Assembly (NCBI GenBank): GCA_017465665.1
Contig: JAFTVU010000002.1
Span: forward strand, 1-64,000
Direction: 5' to 3'
Source of the DNA: Oscillospiraceae bacterium
GTDB lineage: Bacteria; Bacillota; Clostridia; Oscillospirales; Ruminococcaceae
Length of the DNA stretch: 64,000 nt
Both the position numbers and the translations under genes were made by a program. Every line of letters starts with the position of its first letter. The first letter of the stretch is position 1. The notes under the pieces are model-generated. The model made no database searches. It saw only the letters and a list, made by a program, of their open reading frames with translations, and was not told the origin of the DNA. Shown piece by piece: positions 51,054 through 58,318 of this stretch.

Positions 51054-51059
51054 CTGTAC

Positions 51060-51236
51060 TCGCACCAAAACCCTTAAAGGGCATAGAATGTGGATGGGTA
51101 AGATCCACAGCTGTGCCGAGGGTGGCGGAGGCTGCCGCGGAAGAGTTCGGGACGGCTGAAGTCCTTGAATAGCCCAGAGCTGAAGCGGCTGTTTGAATAT
51201 ACCCAAATGTGACCCGAGGGAGTTTTCCTCGGGTCA
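51060..51236 (+). ncRNA. Candidate structured RNA of unknown class
   Basis: Between rnr and the DUF3343 gene is a stretch with compact secondary structure. A two-part helix GGCATAG (51080-51086)/CTGTGCC (51111-51117) encloses GTGGAT-GGGTAAG-ATCCAC, and GC-rich stems follow (GGCGG...CTGCC; GGAC-GGCTGAA-GTCC; AGC...GCT). It ends in a strong terminator stem TGACCCGAGG (51210-51219)/CCTCGGGTCA (51227-51236). It fits neither the tmRNA, SRP, RNase P, T-box nor common riboswitch consensuses that I know. It could be a free RNA or a leader of the downstream Se/S genes. Confidence 0.5.
51210..51236 (+). terminator. Terminator after rnr / end of the candidate RNA
   Basis: A 10-bp perfect stem, TGACCCGAGG (51210-51219) with CCTCGGGTCA (51227-51236), loop GAGTTTT, T-rich tail TGTTGTTTT. 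Confidence 0.88.
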
Positions 51237-51341
51237 TGTTGTTTTATGGATAAATTACGATATACATCTCACCTGTTGATGCTTACTGGCATAAAATGCA
51301 TTGTAGGATATCTACAAATACTATGACTAAGGAGCATTATC

Positions 51342-51548
51342 ATGGACAGCTTTACTATAAATATGAAGAATTCAACACAGGCGTACAAGGCGCGGATGGT
51401 GCTTGCGCGCCGTGGTATCCGCAGTATGGTACAGCGCACACATCATCCGCGGGCGGGCTGCAGCTTTGCGCTGAGAGTATTCGGCAGGGAAAAAGAGGTT
51501 TGCGCCCTGCTGGGATCGGCAGGTATTCCCTGTGATATATCTCGATAA
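51342..51548 (+). CDS. DUF3343 protein, putative Se/S carrier
   Basis: 68 residues, ATG with AAGGAG 8 bases upstream. It has the DUF3343 pattern: AYKARMVLARRGIRS..., a conserved GCSFALRV with one central cysteine, and the end LLGSAGIPC. The family is a small alpha/beta fold found in YedF-like proteins and next to cysteine desulfurases, and is thought to carry sulfur or selenium. Its last 17 bases overlap the next gene, so the two proteins are coupled and probably work together. Confidence 0.8.
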   Translation: MDSFTINMKNSTQAYKARMVLARRGIRSMVQRTHHPRAGCSFALRVFGREKEVCALLGSAGIPCDISR

Positions 51549-52674
51549 CGCCGCTACCACCTATCCAAAGCCACCGCAGGTATACCGCGTCTGGAACGAA
51601 GCCATGCGCGCCTATGGAGCAAACCCGGGGCGAGGCGGTTATGAATTTTCCTCTGTGACCTCCGAGGCGGTATATGAAAGCAGAGCAATATGTGCGGAGT
51701 TTTTTGGTGCAGAGCCTGAAAACACCGTCTTTACACTGAACTGCACCCATGCGCTGAACTATGCAATAAAGGGTCTTGGTCGCAGAGGAGTACACTTTGT
51801 TATAAGTGATCTTGAACACAATGCGGTACTGAGGCCTGTGCATACGTGTGCGGCTCATTACGGCGGCAGCTACAGCATATTTGAGACGCATGAGGATGAT
51901 GAGCTTACCCTTGCACGGGCAGAGCGTGCGATACATCCGAATACGGCGGCGATGATATGTACTGCGGCAAGCAATGTCACAGGACGTCGCCTGCCGATAA
52001 AGCGGTTAGCCGAGCTGTGTCGCAGAAAGGGTATAGTTTTCGTTGTTGATGCGGCGCAGGGAGCAGGCGTTCTGCCGCTGAAGCTTGGCGGAGGTATCAA
52101 CATCATCTGTGCGGCAGGGCACAAGGGGCTGTATGGTCCTATGGGTACGGGGCTGCTCCTGACAGATGGCAGCGTGCAGCTCAACAGCATCATTGAGGGA
52201 GGCACGGGCAGCGCTTCTGAAAGCCCGCTGCAGCCTGATTTCACACCCGATCGCTTCGAGAGCGGCACTATAAACACAACGGGTGCGATAGCGCTTGGCG
52301 AGGGTGTGCGTTTCGTTGCAGCAAAGGGCACGGATGTGATACTGCGGCATGAGCTGGAGCTATGCCGTCGCTTCTGCGATGGCGTGCGCACTATAAACGG
52401 TACGATCCTCTACACTGATATTACCGCGAAGAACTCAGATAGATACGCGCCTGTGGTGTCGTTCAATCTGCTTGGCAGATCATCCGCACAGATCTCTGAG
52501 GCTCTTGGCAGGCGTGGTTTCTGCCTGAGGGCAGGGTTGCATTGTGCGCCGCTGGCACACAGGAAGCTTGGAACATCTGAACGTGGAACAGTGCGCTTTG
52601 CGCCGTCTGTATTCACATCGGCGCAGGAGGTCGAGCAGCTGCTGAGAGCAATAAGGGCGATCTCAGCGGAATAA
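51532..52674 (+). CDS. Class V aminotransferase / cysteine desulfurase
   Basis: 380 residues, start GTG at 51532 inside the DUF3343 gene. PLP-binding residues are visible: H96, D173 and Q176 (VDAAQGAGV), and the Schiff-base H197-K198 in AAGHKGLYGPMGTGLL. The catalytic cysteine is C338 in R-A-G-L-H-C-A-P. The MIYLDNAATTYPKPP start is typical of a desulfurase subgroup found with DUF3343 (not NifS/SufS). It should release sulfur, or selenium, from cysteine or selenocysteine and hand it to the DUF3343 protein. Terminator at 52678-52709. Confidence 0.9.
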   Translation: MIYLDNAATTYPKPPQVYRVWNEAMRAYGANPGRGGYEFSSVTSEAVYESRAICAEFFGAEPENTVFTLNCTHALNYAIKGLGRRGVHFVISDLEHNAVLRPVHTCAAHYGGSYSIFETHEDDELTLARAERAIHPNTAAMICTAASNVTGRRLPIKRLAELCRRKGIVFVVDAAQGAGVLPLKLGGGINIICAAGHKGLYGPMGTGLLLTDGSVQLNSIIEGGTGSASESPLQPDFTPDRFESGTINTTGAIALGEGVRFVAAKGTDVILRHELELCRRFCDGVRTINGTILYTDITAKNSDRYAPVVSFNLLGRSSAQISEALGRRGFCLRAGLHCAPLAHRKLGTSERGTVRFAPSVFTSAQEVEQLLRAIRAISAE

Positions 52675-52677
52675 GAA

Positions 52678-52709
52678 AAGCCGCTTTCGTTTCTGAACGG
52701 AAGCGGCTT
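52678..52709. terminator. Bidirectional terminator between the desulfurase and vanW
   Basis: A 14-bp stem, 52678-52691 with 52696-52709 (outer AAGCCGCTT/AAGCGGCTT, one T-G pair), loop TTCTG-like. Confidence 0.85.
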
Positions 52710-52711
52710 GG

Positions 52712-53590
52712 TTATGTTGTGATCTTTTCGTTGATCTGAGAATGCTGCGGCAGCTTTCTCAGACGTGGAGTGATCTTTTTATCCTCGGGGATGAGGGAGT
52801 AATCATACAGCACCTTTGAGTGATTGTCCAGTATAAGCTCGCGGCGGACGATGCTGCGCTGCTTATCCAGTGTGATTCGGTATACTTGACTTACGCGGTA
52901 GAATATGCCGTCCTCCTCGGTAAAGCCCTGATTGTCCTCCGTTATGCGGTATATGTAGGGGTAGGCTTCTGTGCTGCGTAGCTCTCCGAAAAGCTCGGTA
53001 TCTGTCAGCCACAGAAGCAGCTGAACGGGCCTGTCTGTGGTGTTTTTGAAGCGGTAGTCAACGTTCTTGTAAAATACGCTGGTGCCAGTTCCGAACGGCA
53101 CACGTCTGCCTGAATCGGGGAACAGCGCATCGGAATGATGGTGCAGCTCTGTCACGGTGAGCGGACTGTTCAGCACCAGCCAGTGGATAAGATTTGCAAG
53201 CTGGCAGAGTCCGCCGCCGATACCATGGGATATCTCGCCCTTATCTATGACAAGACCCTCTTTGAAGCCGTTCTTTTCAGATGGATCGCCTACCAGTCGC
53301 CAGAACGAAAAGGTCTCTCCGGGGCGTATTACCAGACCGTTTATCTTTTCGGCGGCAATGCGGAGGTTAACTGCCTTGTTTTGCTGAAGCTGAGGATCGA
53401 TGCCGTGAAGCTGACGCATTATGGGGGAGCTGTGCCGCTTGACGATGACAGGCAGAGGTACAGTGTTGAGCTCACTTGCGATCTTTTCCTTGCTTCTCAT
53501 ATCTCGGATGTCACGCAGGATATATTCCTTACGCAACGAGATCTTATAGCATAGCGGTGATATCTCGCAGAAAAGCCTGCGTTTTCCCAT
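52712..53590 (-). CDS. VanW family protein
   Basis: 292 residues, ATG with a perfect AAAGGAGG. VanW motifs are present in order: LRIAAEKINGLVIRPGETFSFWRLVGDPSEKNGFKEGLVI, then the central GIGGGLCQLANLIHWLVLNSPL and the later PFGTGTSVFYKNVDYRFKNTT. VanW-like proteins are common in Firmicutes outside vancomycin clusters; their activity is unknown, but they probably act on the envelope. No signal peptide or membrane helix is seen here, unlike most. No van genes are nearby, so it is not evidence for resistance. Confidence 0.88.
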   Translation of the reverse strand: MGKRRLFCEISPLCYKISLRKEYILRDIRDMRSKEKIASELNTVPLPVIVKRHSSPIMRQLHGIDPQLQQNKAVNLRIAAEKINGLVIRPGETFSFWRLVGDPSEKNGFKEGLVIDKGEISHGIGGGLCQLANLIHWLVLNSPLTVTELHHHSDALFPDSGRRVPFGTGTSVFYKNVDYRFKNTTDRPVQLLLWLTDTELFGELRSTEAYPYIYRITEDNQGFTEEDGIFYRVSQVYRITLDKQRSIVRRELILDNHSKVLYDYSLIPEDKKITPRLRKLPQHSQINEKITT

Positions 53591-53742
53591 TCCTGCACCT
53601 CCTTTGATGGTTTTCTAGGTTAATTATATTACTACATTCAAGCGTTGTCAACAATTATGACAAAATCGTTACCGAACTGTAACCGAATTGTAAACAAACT
53701 CACGAAAGGGTGATAGGCATAAATTATTTTTTTCAAAAACAC

Positions 53743-53771
53743 TTGACAAATTGGGGTAGTAGTGTTATAAT
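53743..53771 (+). promoter_or_regulatory. Promoter of the tRNA cluster
   Basis: TTGACA (53743-53748), 17 bases, TATAAT (53766-53771), about 32 bases before tRNA-Gly. Confidence 0.85.
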
Positions 53772-53803
53772 AATTAAGCGTTATGTAACGCAGGGCTTTT
53801 CCT

Positions 53804-53877
53804 GCGGGTGTAGTTCAATGGTAGAATCCCAGCCTTCCAAGCTGGTCGCGTGGGTTCGATTCCCATCACCCGCTCCA
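53804..53877 (+). tRNA. tRNA-Gly (anticodon TCC)
   Basis: GCGGGTG pairs with CACCCGC; D-arm TAGTTCAATGGTAGA, anticodon loop CTTCCAA (TCC), T-arm GTGGGTTCGATTCCCAT. CCA is encoded (53875-53877). Confidence 0.97.
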
Positions 53878-53903
53878 AACGCGAAAGCGTTATAATGGGC
53901 TAT

Positions 53904-53980
<77 letters not shown>

Positions 53981-53985
53981 TACAT

Positions 53986-54063
53986 GGTGGGTATGGCTTA
54001 GTTGGTTAAAGCGTCGGATTGTGGTCCCGAAGATCGTGGGTTCGATTCCCACTACCCACCCCA
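53986..54063 (+). tRNA. tRNA-His (anticodon GTG)
   Basis: Extra 5' G (53986), then GTGGGTA pairing with TACCCAC; loop TTGTGGT (GTG), T-arm GTGGGTTCGATTCCCAC; CCA encoded. Confidence 0.97.
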
Positions 54064-54073
54064 CTGATAGTTG

Positions 54074-54101
54074 AAAGGCATAGGTTAACCCCTGTGCCTT
54101 T
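54074..54101 (+). terminator. Terminator-like hairpin between tRNA-His and tRNA-Gln
   Basis: AAAGGCATAGG (54074-54084) pairs with CCTGTGCCTTT (54091-54101, one T-G pair). Only a short T-run follows, and an AT-rich ATATTATAATATT stretch that may be a promoter for tRNA-Gln comes next. Confidence 0.6.
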
Positions 54102-54117
54102 TGATATATTATAATAT

Positions 54118-54192
54118 TGGGATGTCGCCAAGCGGTAAGGCAACGGACTTTGACTCCGTTATGCGTGGGTTCGAATCCCGCCATCCCAACCA
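54118..54192 (+). tRNA. tRNA-Gln (anticodon TTG)
   Basis: TGGGATG pairs with CATCCCA; D-arm CGCCAAGCGGTAAGGC, loop CTTTGAC (TTG), T-arm GTGGGTTCGAATCCCGC; CCA encoded (54190-54192). Confidence 0.96.
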
Positions 54193-54227
54193 AAATAAAA
54201 GCTGTCCGAAAGGACAGCTTTTATTTT
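54192..54227 (+). terminator. Terminator after the tRNA cluster
   Basis: A perfect 16-bp stem, 54192-54207 with 54212-54227, tetraloop GAAA, ending in TTTTATTTT. The first base is the A of the encoded CCA. Confidence 0.92.
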
Positions 54228-54487
54228 GGAGGCAAACGCTCGGCTCGCAGTGCCATTAAGGCACTGCGTTTTGCTTTGCAAAAACGCTCACATTCGCGAG
54301 GTGGCTCTCTTAATATAATGGTAATCTATTTTGATGAACATTATTTTTCAATGATTTGCTTTCTGAATTTATATTATTAATAGTTATATGGTACATGAGT
54401 GGATCTTGCGATGAATATTGAGCATAAAATAGTAATCAAACTGATTTATATTTATAAATATAGCGTTCGGGATTTTTCAAAACTGGC
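54228..54487. other. Non-coding stretch after the tRNAs
   Basis: About 260 bases with no gene. It holds a 9-bp perfect hairpin CGCAGTGCC (54246-54254)/GGCACTGCG (54260-54268), then TTTTGC...GCAAAA, both without a clear T-run. The right part is very AT-rich. Confidence 0.45.
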
Positions 54488-54516
54488 TTGACAAACCGCG
54501 CATAATATGTTAAAAT
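54488..54516 (+). promoter_or_regulatory. Promoter of the riboswitch-mntP transcript
   Basis: TTGACA (54488-54493), 17 bases, TAAAAT (54511-54516), about 30 bases before the aptamer. Confidence 0.78.
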
Positions 54517-54540
54517 AGCCTCACATCCAAAACAAAATAC

Positions 54541-54698
54541 TTCTCATGGGGGAGTAGCGGCGCAGTGCGCGGCAAGTCAACATACTGACCATTCGGTCTG
54601 GCTTGCCTTAATCAGCAAGACTCATGTGCAGCGGGAATGCTGTGCGTGATTCTGTATGACTTCAACAGGCTCGGGCATAGTAAGCTCGGGTCTTTTTT
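54541..54698 (+). promoter_or_regulatory. yybP-ykoY manganese riboswitch
   Basis: The core GGGGGAGTAGC (54548-54558) and the GTCAACATACTGACC part (54576-54590), with the closing CAAGACT, are the conserved loops of the yybP-ykoY (Mn2+) aptamer; the outer stem pairs CATG with CATG. The expression platform ends with a hairpin GGCTCGGG (54668-54675)/CTCGGGTC (54685-54692) and six T (54693-54698). The hairpin uses three G-T pairs. Mn2+ binding normally turns on genes for manganese export, and the next gene is mntP. Confidence 0.88.
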
Positions 54699-54748
54699 GT
54701 TGCGGACATGCATACAATTTACTGGCACAATGCCGTGGAGGTACAACA

Positions 54749-55321
54749 ATGTCGATCATCGAGCTTTTTCTCATCGCAGTAGGATTATCAATGGACGCTT
54801 TTGCGGTATCCATAAGTAACGGAACTGTTATCCGCAACAGGAAAAAGGCAGTGTTTGCCGCAGTCATGTTCGGAGTATTCCAGGCGGGAATGCCGCTTAT
54901 AGGGTATTTTCTCGGCTCTGCCTTTGCGGAGTTCATCACGCGCTATGCGCCGATAATCGCACTGGGCGTTCTGGGCATCATCGGTGGCAAGATGATCGTT
55001 GAGAGCATCGGAGATATCCGCAATAAGGACAAGGAGCAGGAAAGCTCTCTTAAAGAGCCCGGCATAGGAACGATCATGATACAGGCGGTGGCTACCAGCA
55101 TAGACGCGCTGGTGGTAGGCGTAAGCTTTGCGGCAATGAGCGTGCAGATAGTGCCTGCGGTCTGTTTCATCGGCGTGGTTACGTTCATTATCAGCCTTGT
55201 GGGAGTTTTCGGAGGAGTGAAGTTCGGTCAGCTCCTTGGAGCGAAAGCGTCGCTGATGGGCGGTATCGTGCTTGTCTGTATCGGACTTAAAACGTTCATT
55301 CAGAATATCTTCTTTGCGTGA
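54749..55321 (+). CDS. mntP: Manganese efflux pump MntP
   Basis: 190 residues; ATG at 54749 follows GGAGGTAC. Six membrane helices in two related halves. Conserved aspartates lie in SMDAFAVSISNG (D16) and SIDALVVGVSF, which pass Mn2+ across the membrane. The gene sits behind a manganese-sensing yybP-ykoY riboswitch, which supports the assignment and predicts induction by manganese. It prevents manganese poisoning. Confidence 0.95.
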   Translation: MSIIELFLIAVGLSMDAFAVSISNGTVIRNRKKAVFAAVMFGVFQAGMPLIGYFLGSAFAEFITRYAPIIALGVLGIIGGKMIVESIGDIRNKDKEQESSLKEPGIGTIMIQAVATSIDALVVGVSFAAMSVQIVPAVCFIGVVTFIISLVGVFGGVKFGQLLGAKASLMGGIVLVCIGLKTFIQNIFFA

Positions 55322-55401
55322 TATCTTATATATGACATCATGTTTTTGATACAAATATCATAAATCCGTTGATTTGAGGTCAGAAAAGTTGTAAAACCCT
55401 C

Positions 55402-55417
55402 TTGAAAACGTTTTCAA
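55402..55417. promoter_or_regulatory. Palindromic LacI/CcpA-type operator
   Basis: TTGAAAACGTTTTCAA is a perfect 16-bp palindrome with the central CG of LacI-family and cre-type sites (TGAAAnCGnTTTCA). It covers the -35 box of the next gene, so binding would block transcription. Confidence 0.75.
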
Positions 55418-55430
55418 AATGTGTTATAAT
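55402..55430 (+). promoter_or_regulatory. Promoter of the GH26-like gene
   Basis: TTGAAA (55402-55407, inside the operator), 17 bases, TATAAT (55425-55430), 70 bases before the ATG. Confidence 0.78.
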
Positions 55431-55499
55431 GCTGTCAATAGGTGGCAACGGAGGTCTGCCGTGCCGCTGTATAACTGATAAGACAGAAAGGGAATCAAC

Positions 55500-56954
55500 A
55501 TGGAATACAAAGTTTATCCTATCGAAATGGGTCCCGCAAAGTGCGCTGTTGACCTCGGCGACGGAAGCGAGCGCGGCGAATACGTAAACCAGGACTATAT
55601 CCTGCACAAGATGGGCAGACCCCACCGTGGTATCAGCCTGATGTACTGCTATTATCCTCTGGACAAGACCTGGCCTGTAAGAGCGCGTGAGGCTTTCGCT
55701 GACCAGGAGGTATCCTTCCAGTGGGATTACCCCTATGATGATTATTTCACATACAAGGGCGGTATCGGCGGTACTACCGATGACGAGCCTTTTACCTGCA
55801 TGAAGGATGTGCGCCGTCACGGTCAGGATGTTATCCTCACTCTCACCGTTGACCCCAACCTTACTGACGATTATCTCATCAAGATCGCACAGGAGCTGAG
55901 AACATACGGACGTATGCAGCTGCGTATCAATCATGAGGCTACAGGTAACTGGTTCAGCTTCAACAAGCGTGCTACATATCAGGAGGTTGCGGATTTCTAT
56001 GTTCGCTTCCATGATATCATCGCAAAGGAAGCTCCCAATGTAAAGACCATCCTCTGCATCGGCGGTGTTGAGCATCCTGAAAAGGGCGGCGAGATCGAGA
56101 TGGAGAAGGAGTTCGCAGACGCTGTACGAGCTACAGATATCTGGTCTGTAGATAAGTATATGTCCCTGCACTGGGGCTGGCCCTATGATGTGGCAGAGCC
56201 CGGCGGCACTTCCTTTGGCAGAAGCAAGGTATCTGATGTCTACAATCTCACAAAGATGTCTGAAAAGCGCTATAAGGAGCTTTGCGGCGGCGTCAAGAAG
56301 CCCATGGTAATGAGCGAATTCAATGCCGACGGCGACGTTACAGGTCCTTACGAGCAGGCTGAGATGATAAAGGAATTCTGTGACCTGCTGAAGAACGATG
56401 AGGAGCAGGGCTGGTTCAACGGCTTTACATTCTATCAGTTCCGTGACCGTGGCAGACTGGGTCTTGAGATTGAGGATCCCAACAATCCTGATGTAGGTAT
56501 CGAGCAGCCTGCGCTCAAAACATATAAGGAGATAATCCACGACGAGTATTTCTACCCCTCCATGAAGCAGGGCGCAGAGGAGCAGGCTTTCCCTGCAAAG
56601 CTGCGCTGGGGCGGTGCTGAGGACAGCACAGGTCTTGCCGTTGCACTTCATTTTGAGAAGAATCCTGTTTTCTGCGAGCTTACATTTGACGAGCCGCTGA
56701 ACCTTATGATCGAGATAAACGGCAAGTGGTTCTACAAGTCCCCCAATGCAAAGACTATCAATCTTATGTCCGCATTCTACGAGAAGCCTCTGGATGGCGC
56801 AACAGATCTCACAATGAAGATCTTTGCACCTCCCGCAAGCGGTGAGAACGATCCTGCACAGGGCGAGGACTGGCAGCTCAACTACTATACCACCATCAAC
56901 AAGCTTCCTGATATCCGCATCAGATATGAAGCTATCCTGCCTGCAGTAAAGTAA
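55500..56954 (+). CDS. GH26-like glycoside hydrolase, cytoplasmic
   Basis: 484 residues without signal peptide. A TIM-barrel-like core (about 30-350) has RINHEATGNWFSF, where E146 sits like the acid/base of GH26 (HExxGxW), and MVMSEFNADGD, where E273 fits the nucleophile. The sequence is more distant from classical mannanases than the next gene, and it carries an extra C-terminal beta-rich domain (about 370-484). A beta-mannoside or related glycoside is the likely substrate, acting inside the cell on imported oligosaccharides. It is under the palindromic operator at 55402. AGAAAGGGAA precedes the ATG. Family placement is inferred from these motifs. Confidence 0.7.
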   Translation: MEYKVYPIEMGPAKCAVDLGDGSERGEYVNQDYILHKMGRPHRGISLMYCYYPLDKTWPVRAREAFADQEVSFQWDYPYDDYFTYKGGIGGTTDDEPFTCMKDVRRHGQDVILTLTVDPNLTDDYLIKIAQELRTYGRMQLRINHEATGNWFSFNKRATYQEVADFYVRFHDIIAKEAPNVKTILCIGGVEHPEKGGEIEMEKEFADAVRATDIWSVDKYMSLHWGWPYDVAEPGGTSFGRSKVSDVYNLTKMSEKRYKELCGGVKKPMVMSEFNADGDVTGPYEQAEMIKEFCDLLKNDEEQGWFNGFTFYQFRDRGRLGLEIEDPNNPDVGIEQPALKTYKEIIHDEYFYPSMKQGAEEQAFPAKLRWGGAEDSTGLAVALHFEKNPVFCELTFDEPLNLMIEINGKWFYKSPNAKTINLMSAFYEKPLDGATDLTMKIFAPPASGENDPAQGEDWQLNYYTTINKLPDIRIRYEAILPAVK

Positions 56955-56968
56955 TTTCTAGCATATTT

Positions 56969-56995
56969 TCACCCGCCGTTTTTCACGACGGGTGA
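56969..56995 (+). terminator. Hairpin between the two GH26-type genes
   Basis: TCACCCG...CGT (56969-56979) pairs with ACG...CGGGTGA (56985-56995) with one mismatch and loop TTTTC. No T-run follows directly, so it may only partly terminate or may stabilise the transcript. Confidence 0.55.
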
Positions 56996-57122
56996 TGTGC
57001 TGAATTGATAAAATTTTTTTGTTAATTTTTTTGCAACCTTTTTTGTATATGCTCAGTGTTATCTGCGGAAAGTGAAAAGCAGGAACACGGCAGGCGGCTA
57101 TTCACCGACCGAGGTATCACAT

Positions 57123-58274
57123 ATGAACTACAAAACAGATTTCGATGCACTTTTGAAAGATCTTGATGAAAAAAAGACAGACGCGTCAAGACTTGTCACA
57201 GACGAACCTACACCGAACACTCAGCGGCTTTTTGATTTTCTGAAAGAATGCTACGGAAAGAAGCACATTTCGGGTCAGCAGTATCTCTTTGAGAGCGAGC
57301 TGGAGGATCTTGTGTACTACCGTTACTGCGGAAAGATACCTGCGATAAGAGGCTATGACTTCATGGGTATCAGCGGTCTCGGCGGAGGCTACGATCAGAT
57401 AGAGCGTGCACTTGACTGGGCAAGAAACACAGGCGGCATACTTACCATGTGCTGGCACTGGTATGCGCCCGACGATATGAATGCTACAGAGAAGTATGCA
57501 GCATTCTATTACAAGACAACAAGCTACGACCGCAAGACAGGATTTGACCTGCTGCGTGCGGTGGAGGAGGGCACTCCCGAATACGAGTTTGTTACCCGTG
57601 AGATCGATCTTGTTGCGGAGCAGCTCAAGCGCTTTGAAGCGGAGGATATCCCGATAATCTGGAGACCACTGCATGAGGCGAACGGTAGCTGGTTCTGGTG
57701 GGGCAACCGCGGTGAAAGCGTTGAGGATGGTCAGGAAAGGCTGAGCGTTGCAGCATACAAAAAGCTGTGGTACATGATCTTTGACCGCATGATGAATCAT
57801 CACAAGCTCAGAAATCTTATCTGGGTGTGGAATGGTCAGAGCAAAGAAATGTCAGTACATCCGAATACATTTGACATTGCTGGAGAAGATATCTACTGTG
57901 ATCCGCCGCATCATGGCTCGCAGGCGGACAAGTTTCGTGAGGAGCTCTCTTACGGCCACGGTAAGATGATAACACTTTCCGAGTGCGGATGTATCCCTGA
58001 CCCTGACGAAATGCAGCGTGATAACGCAATGTGGCTGTGGTGGCTGCCCTGGTGGGGACAGTTCGTCTACGACATCGGCGAGGACCGCCGTCCTGCAAAG
58101 GATGAGAACGGTATGCCCCGCCCCAATCCCAAGTACATGGATGAGGAATTCATGCGCCGCGTATTCAATGACGAGCGTGTGGTTACTCTCTGTGACCTTC
58201 CCTGGTATGATGAGAATAAGCACCGTCTTCCGACGGCACTGCTGAAAAATCTTTCGGAGACCAAGGAAAAATAA
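57123..58274 (+). CDS. GH26 beta-mannanase-like enzyme, cytoplasmic
   Basis: 383 residues; the ATG at 57123 with GAGGT upstream is preferred over a GTG 51 bases earlier. GH26 motifs are clear: the N-terminal KHISGQQYLFESE, WHWYAPDD, and the acid/base E185 in R-P-L-H-E-A-N-G-S-W-F-W-W-G. ELIWVWN-like NLIWVWNGQS and the nucleophile E287 in T-L-S-E-C-G follow. It hydrolyses beta-1,4-mannan or manno-oligosaccharides. There is no signal peptide or dockerin, so it should act on oligosaccharides in the cytoplasm, next to another GH26-like enzyme. GH26 placement is firm; exo- or endo-action is not readable. Confidence 0.9.
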   Translation: MNYKTDFDALLKDLDEKKTDASRLVTDEPTPNTQRLFDFLKECYGKKHISGQQYLFESELEDLVYYRYCGKIPAIRGYDFMGISGLGGGYDQIERALDWARNTGGILTMCWHWYAPDDMNATEKYAAFYYKTTSYDRKTGFDLLRAVEEGTPEYEFVTREIDLVAEQLKRFEAEDIPIIWRPLHEANGSWFWWGNRGESVEDGQERLSVAAYKKLWYMIFDRMMNHHKLRNLIWVWNGQSKEMSVHPNTFDIAGEDIYCDPPHHGSQADKFREELSYGHGKMITLSECGCIPDPDEMQRDNAMWLWWLPWWGQFVYDIGEDRRPAKDENGMPRPNPKYMDEEFMRRVFNDERVVTLCDLPWYDENKHRLPTALLKNLSETKEK

Positions 58275-58318
58275 AGAAGAACATAGAAAAAGATGAAAAC
58301 CGAAAGGAAAGAAACAAC

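Noticed and set aside
51046-51237. 63-codon leftward frame over the candidate RNA
   Set aside because: No ribosome binding site; it covers the terminator hairpin and the end of rnr, so RNA structure explains it better.
51054-51341. T-box leader for the desulfurase operon
   Set aside because: A GGGTGG...CCGCGG stretch looks faintly similar, but there is no specifier stem, no AG-bulge motif and no proper T-box sequence.
52712-53590. Vancomycin resistance because of vanW
   Set aside because: VanW-like genes are common outside resistance clusters and no other van gene is present.
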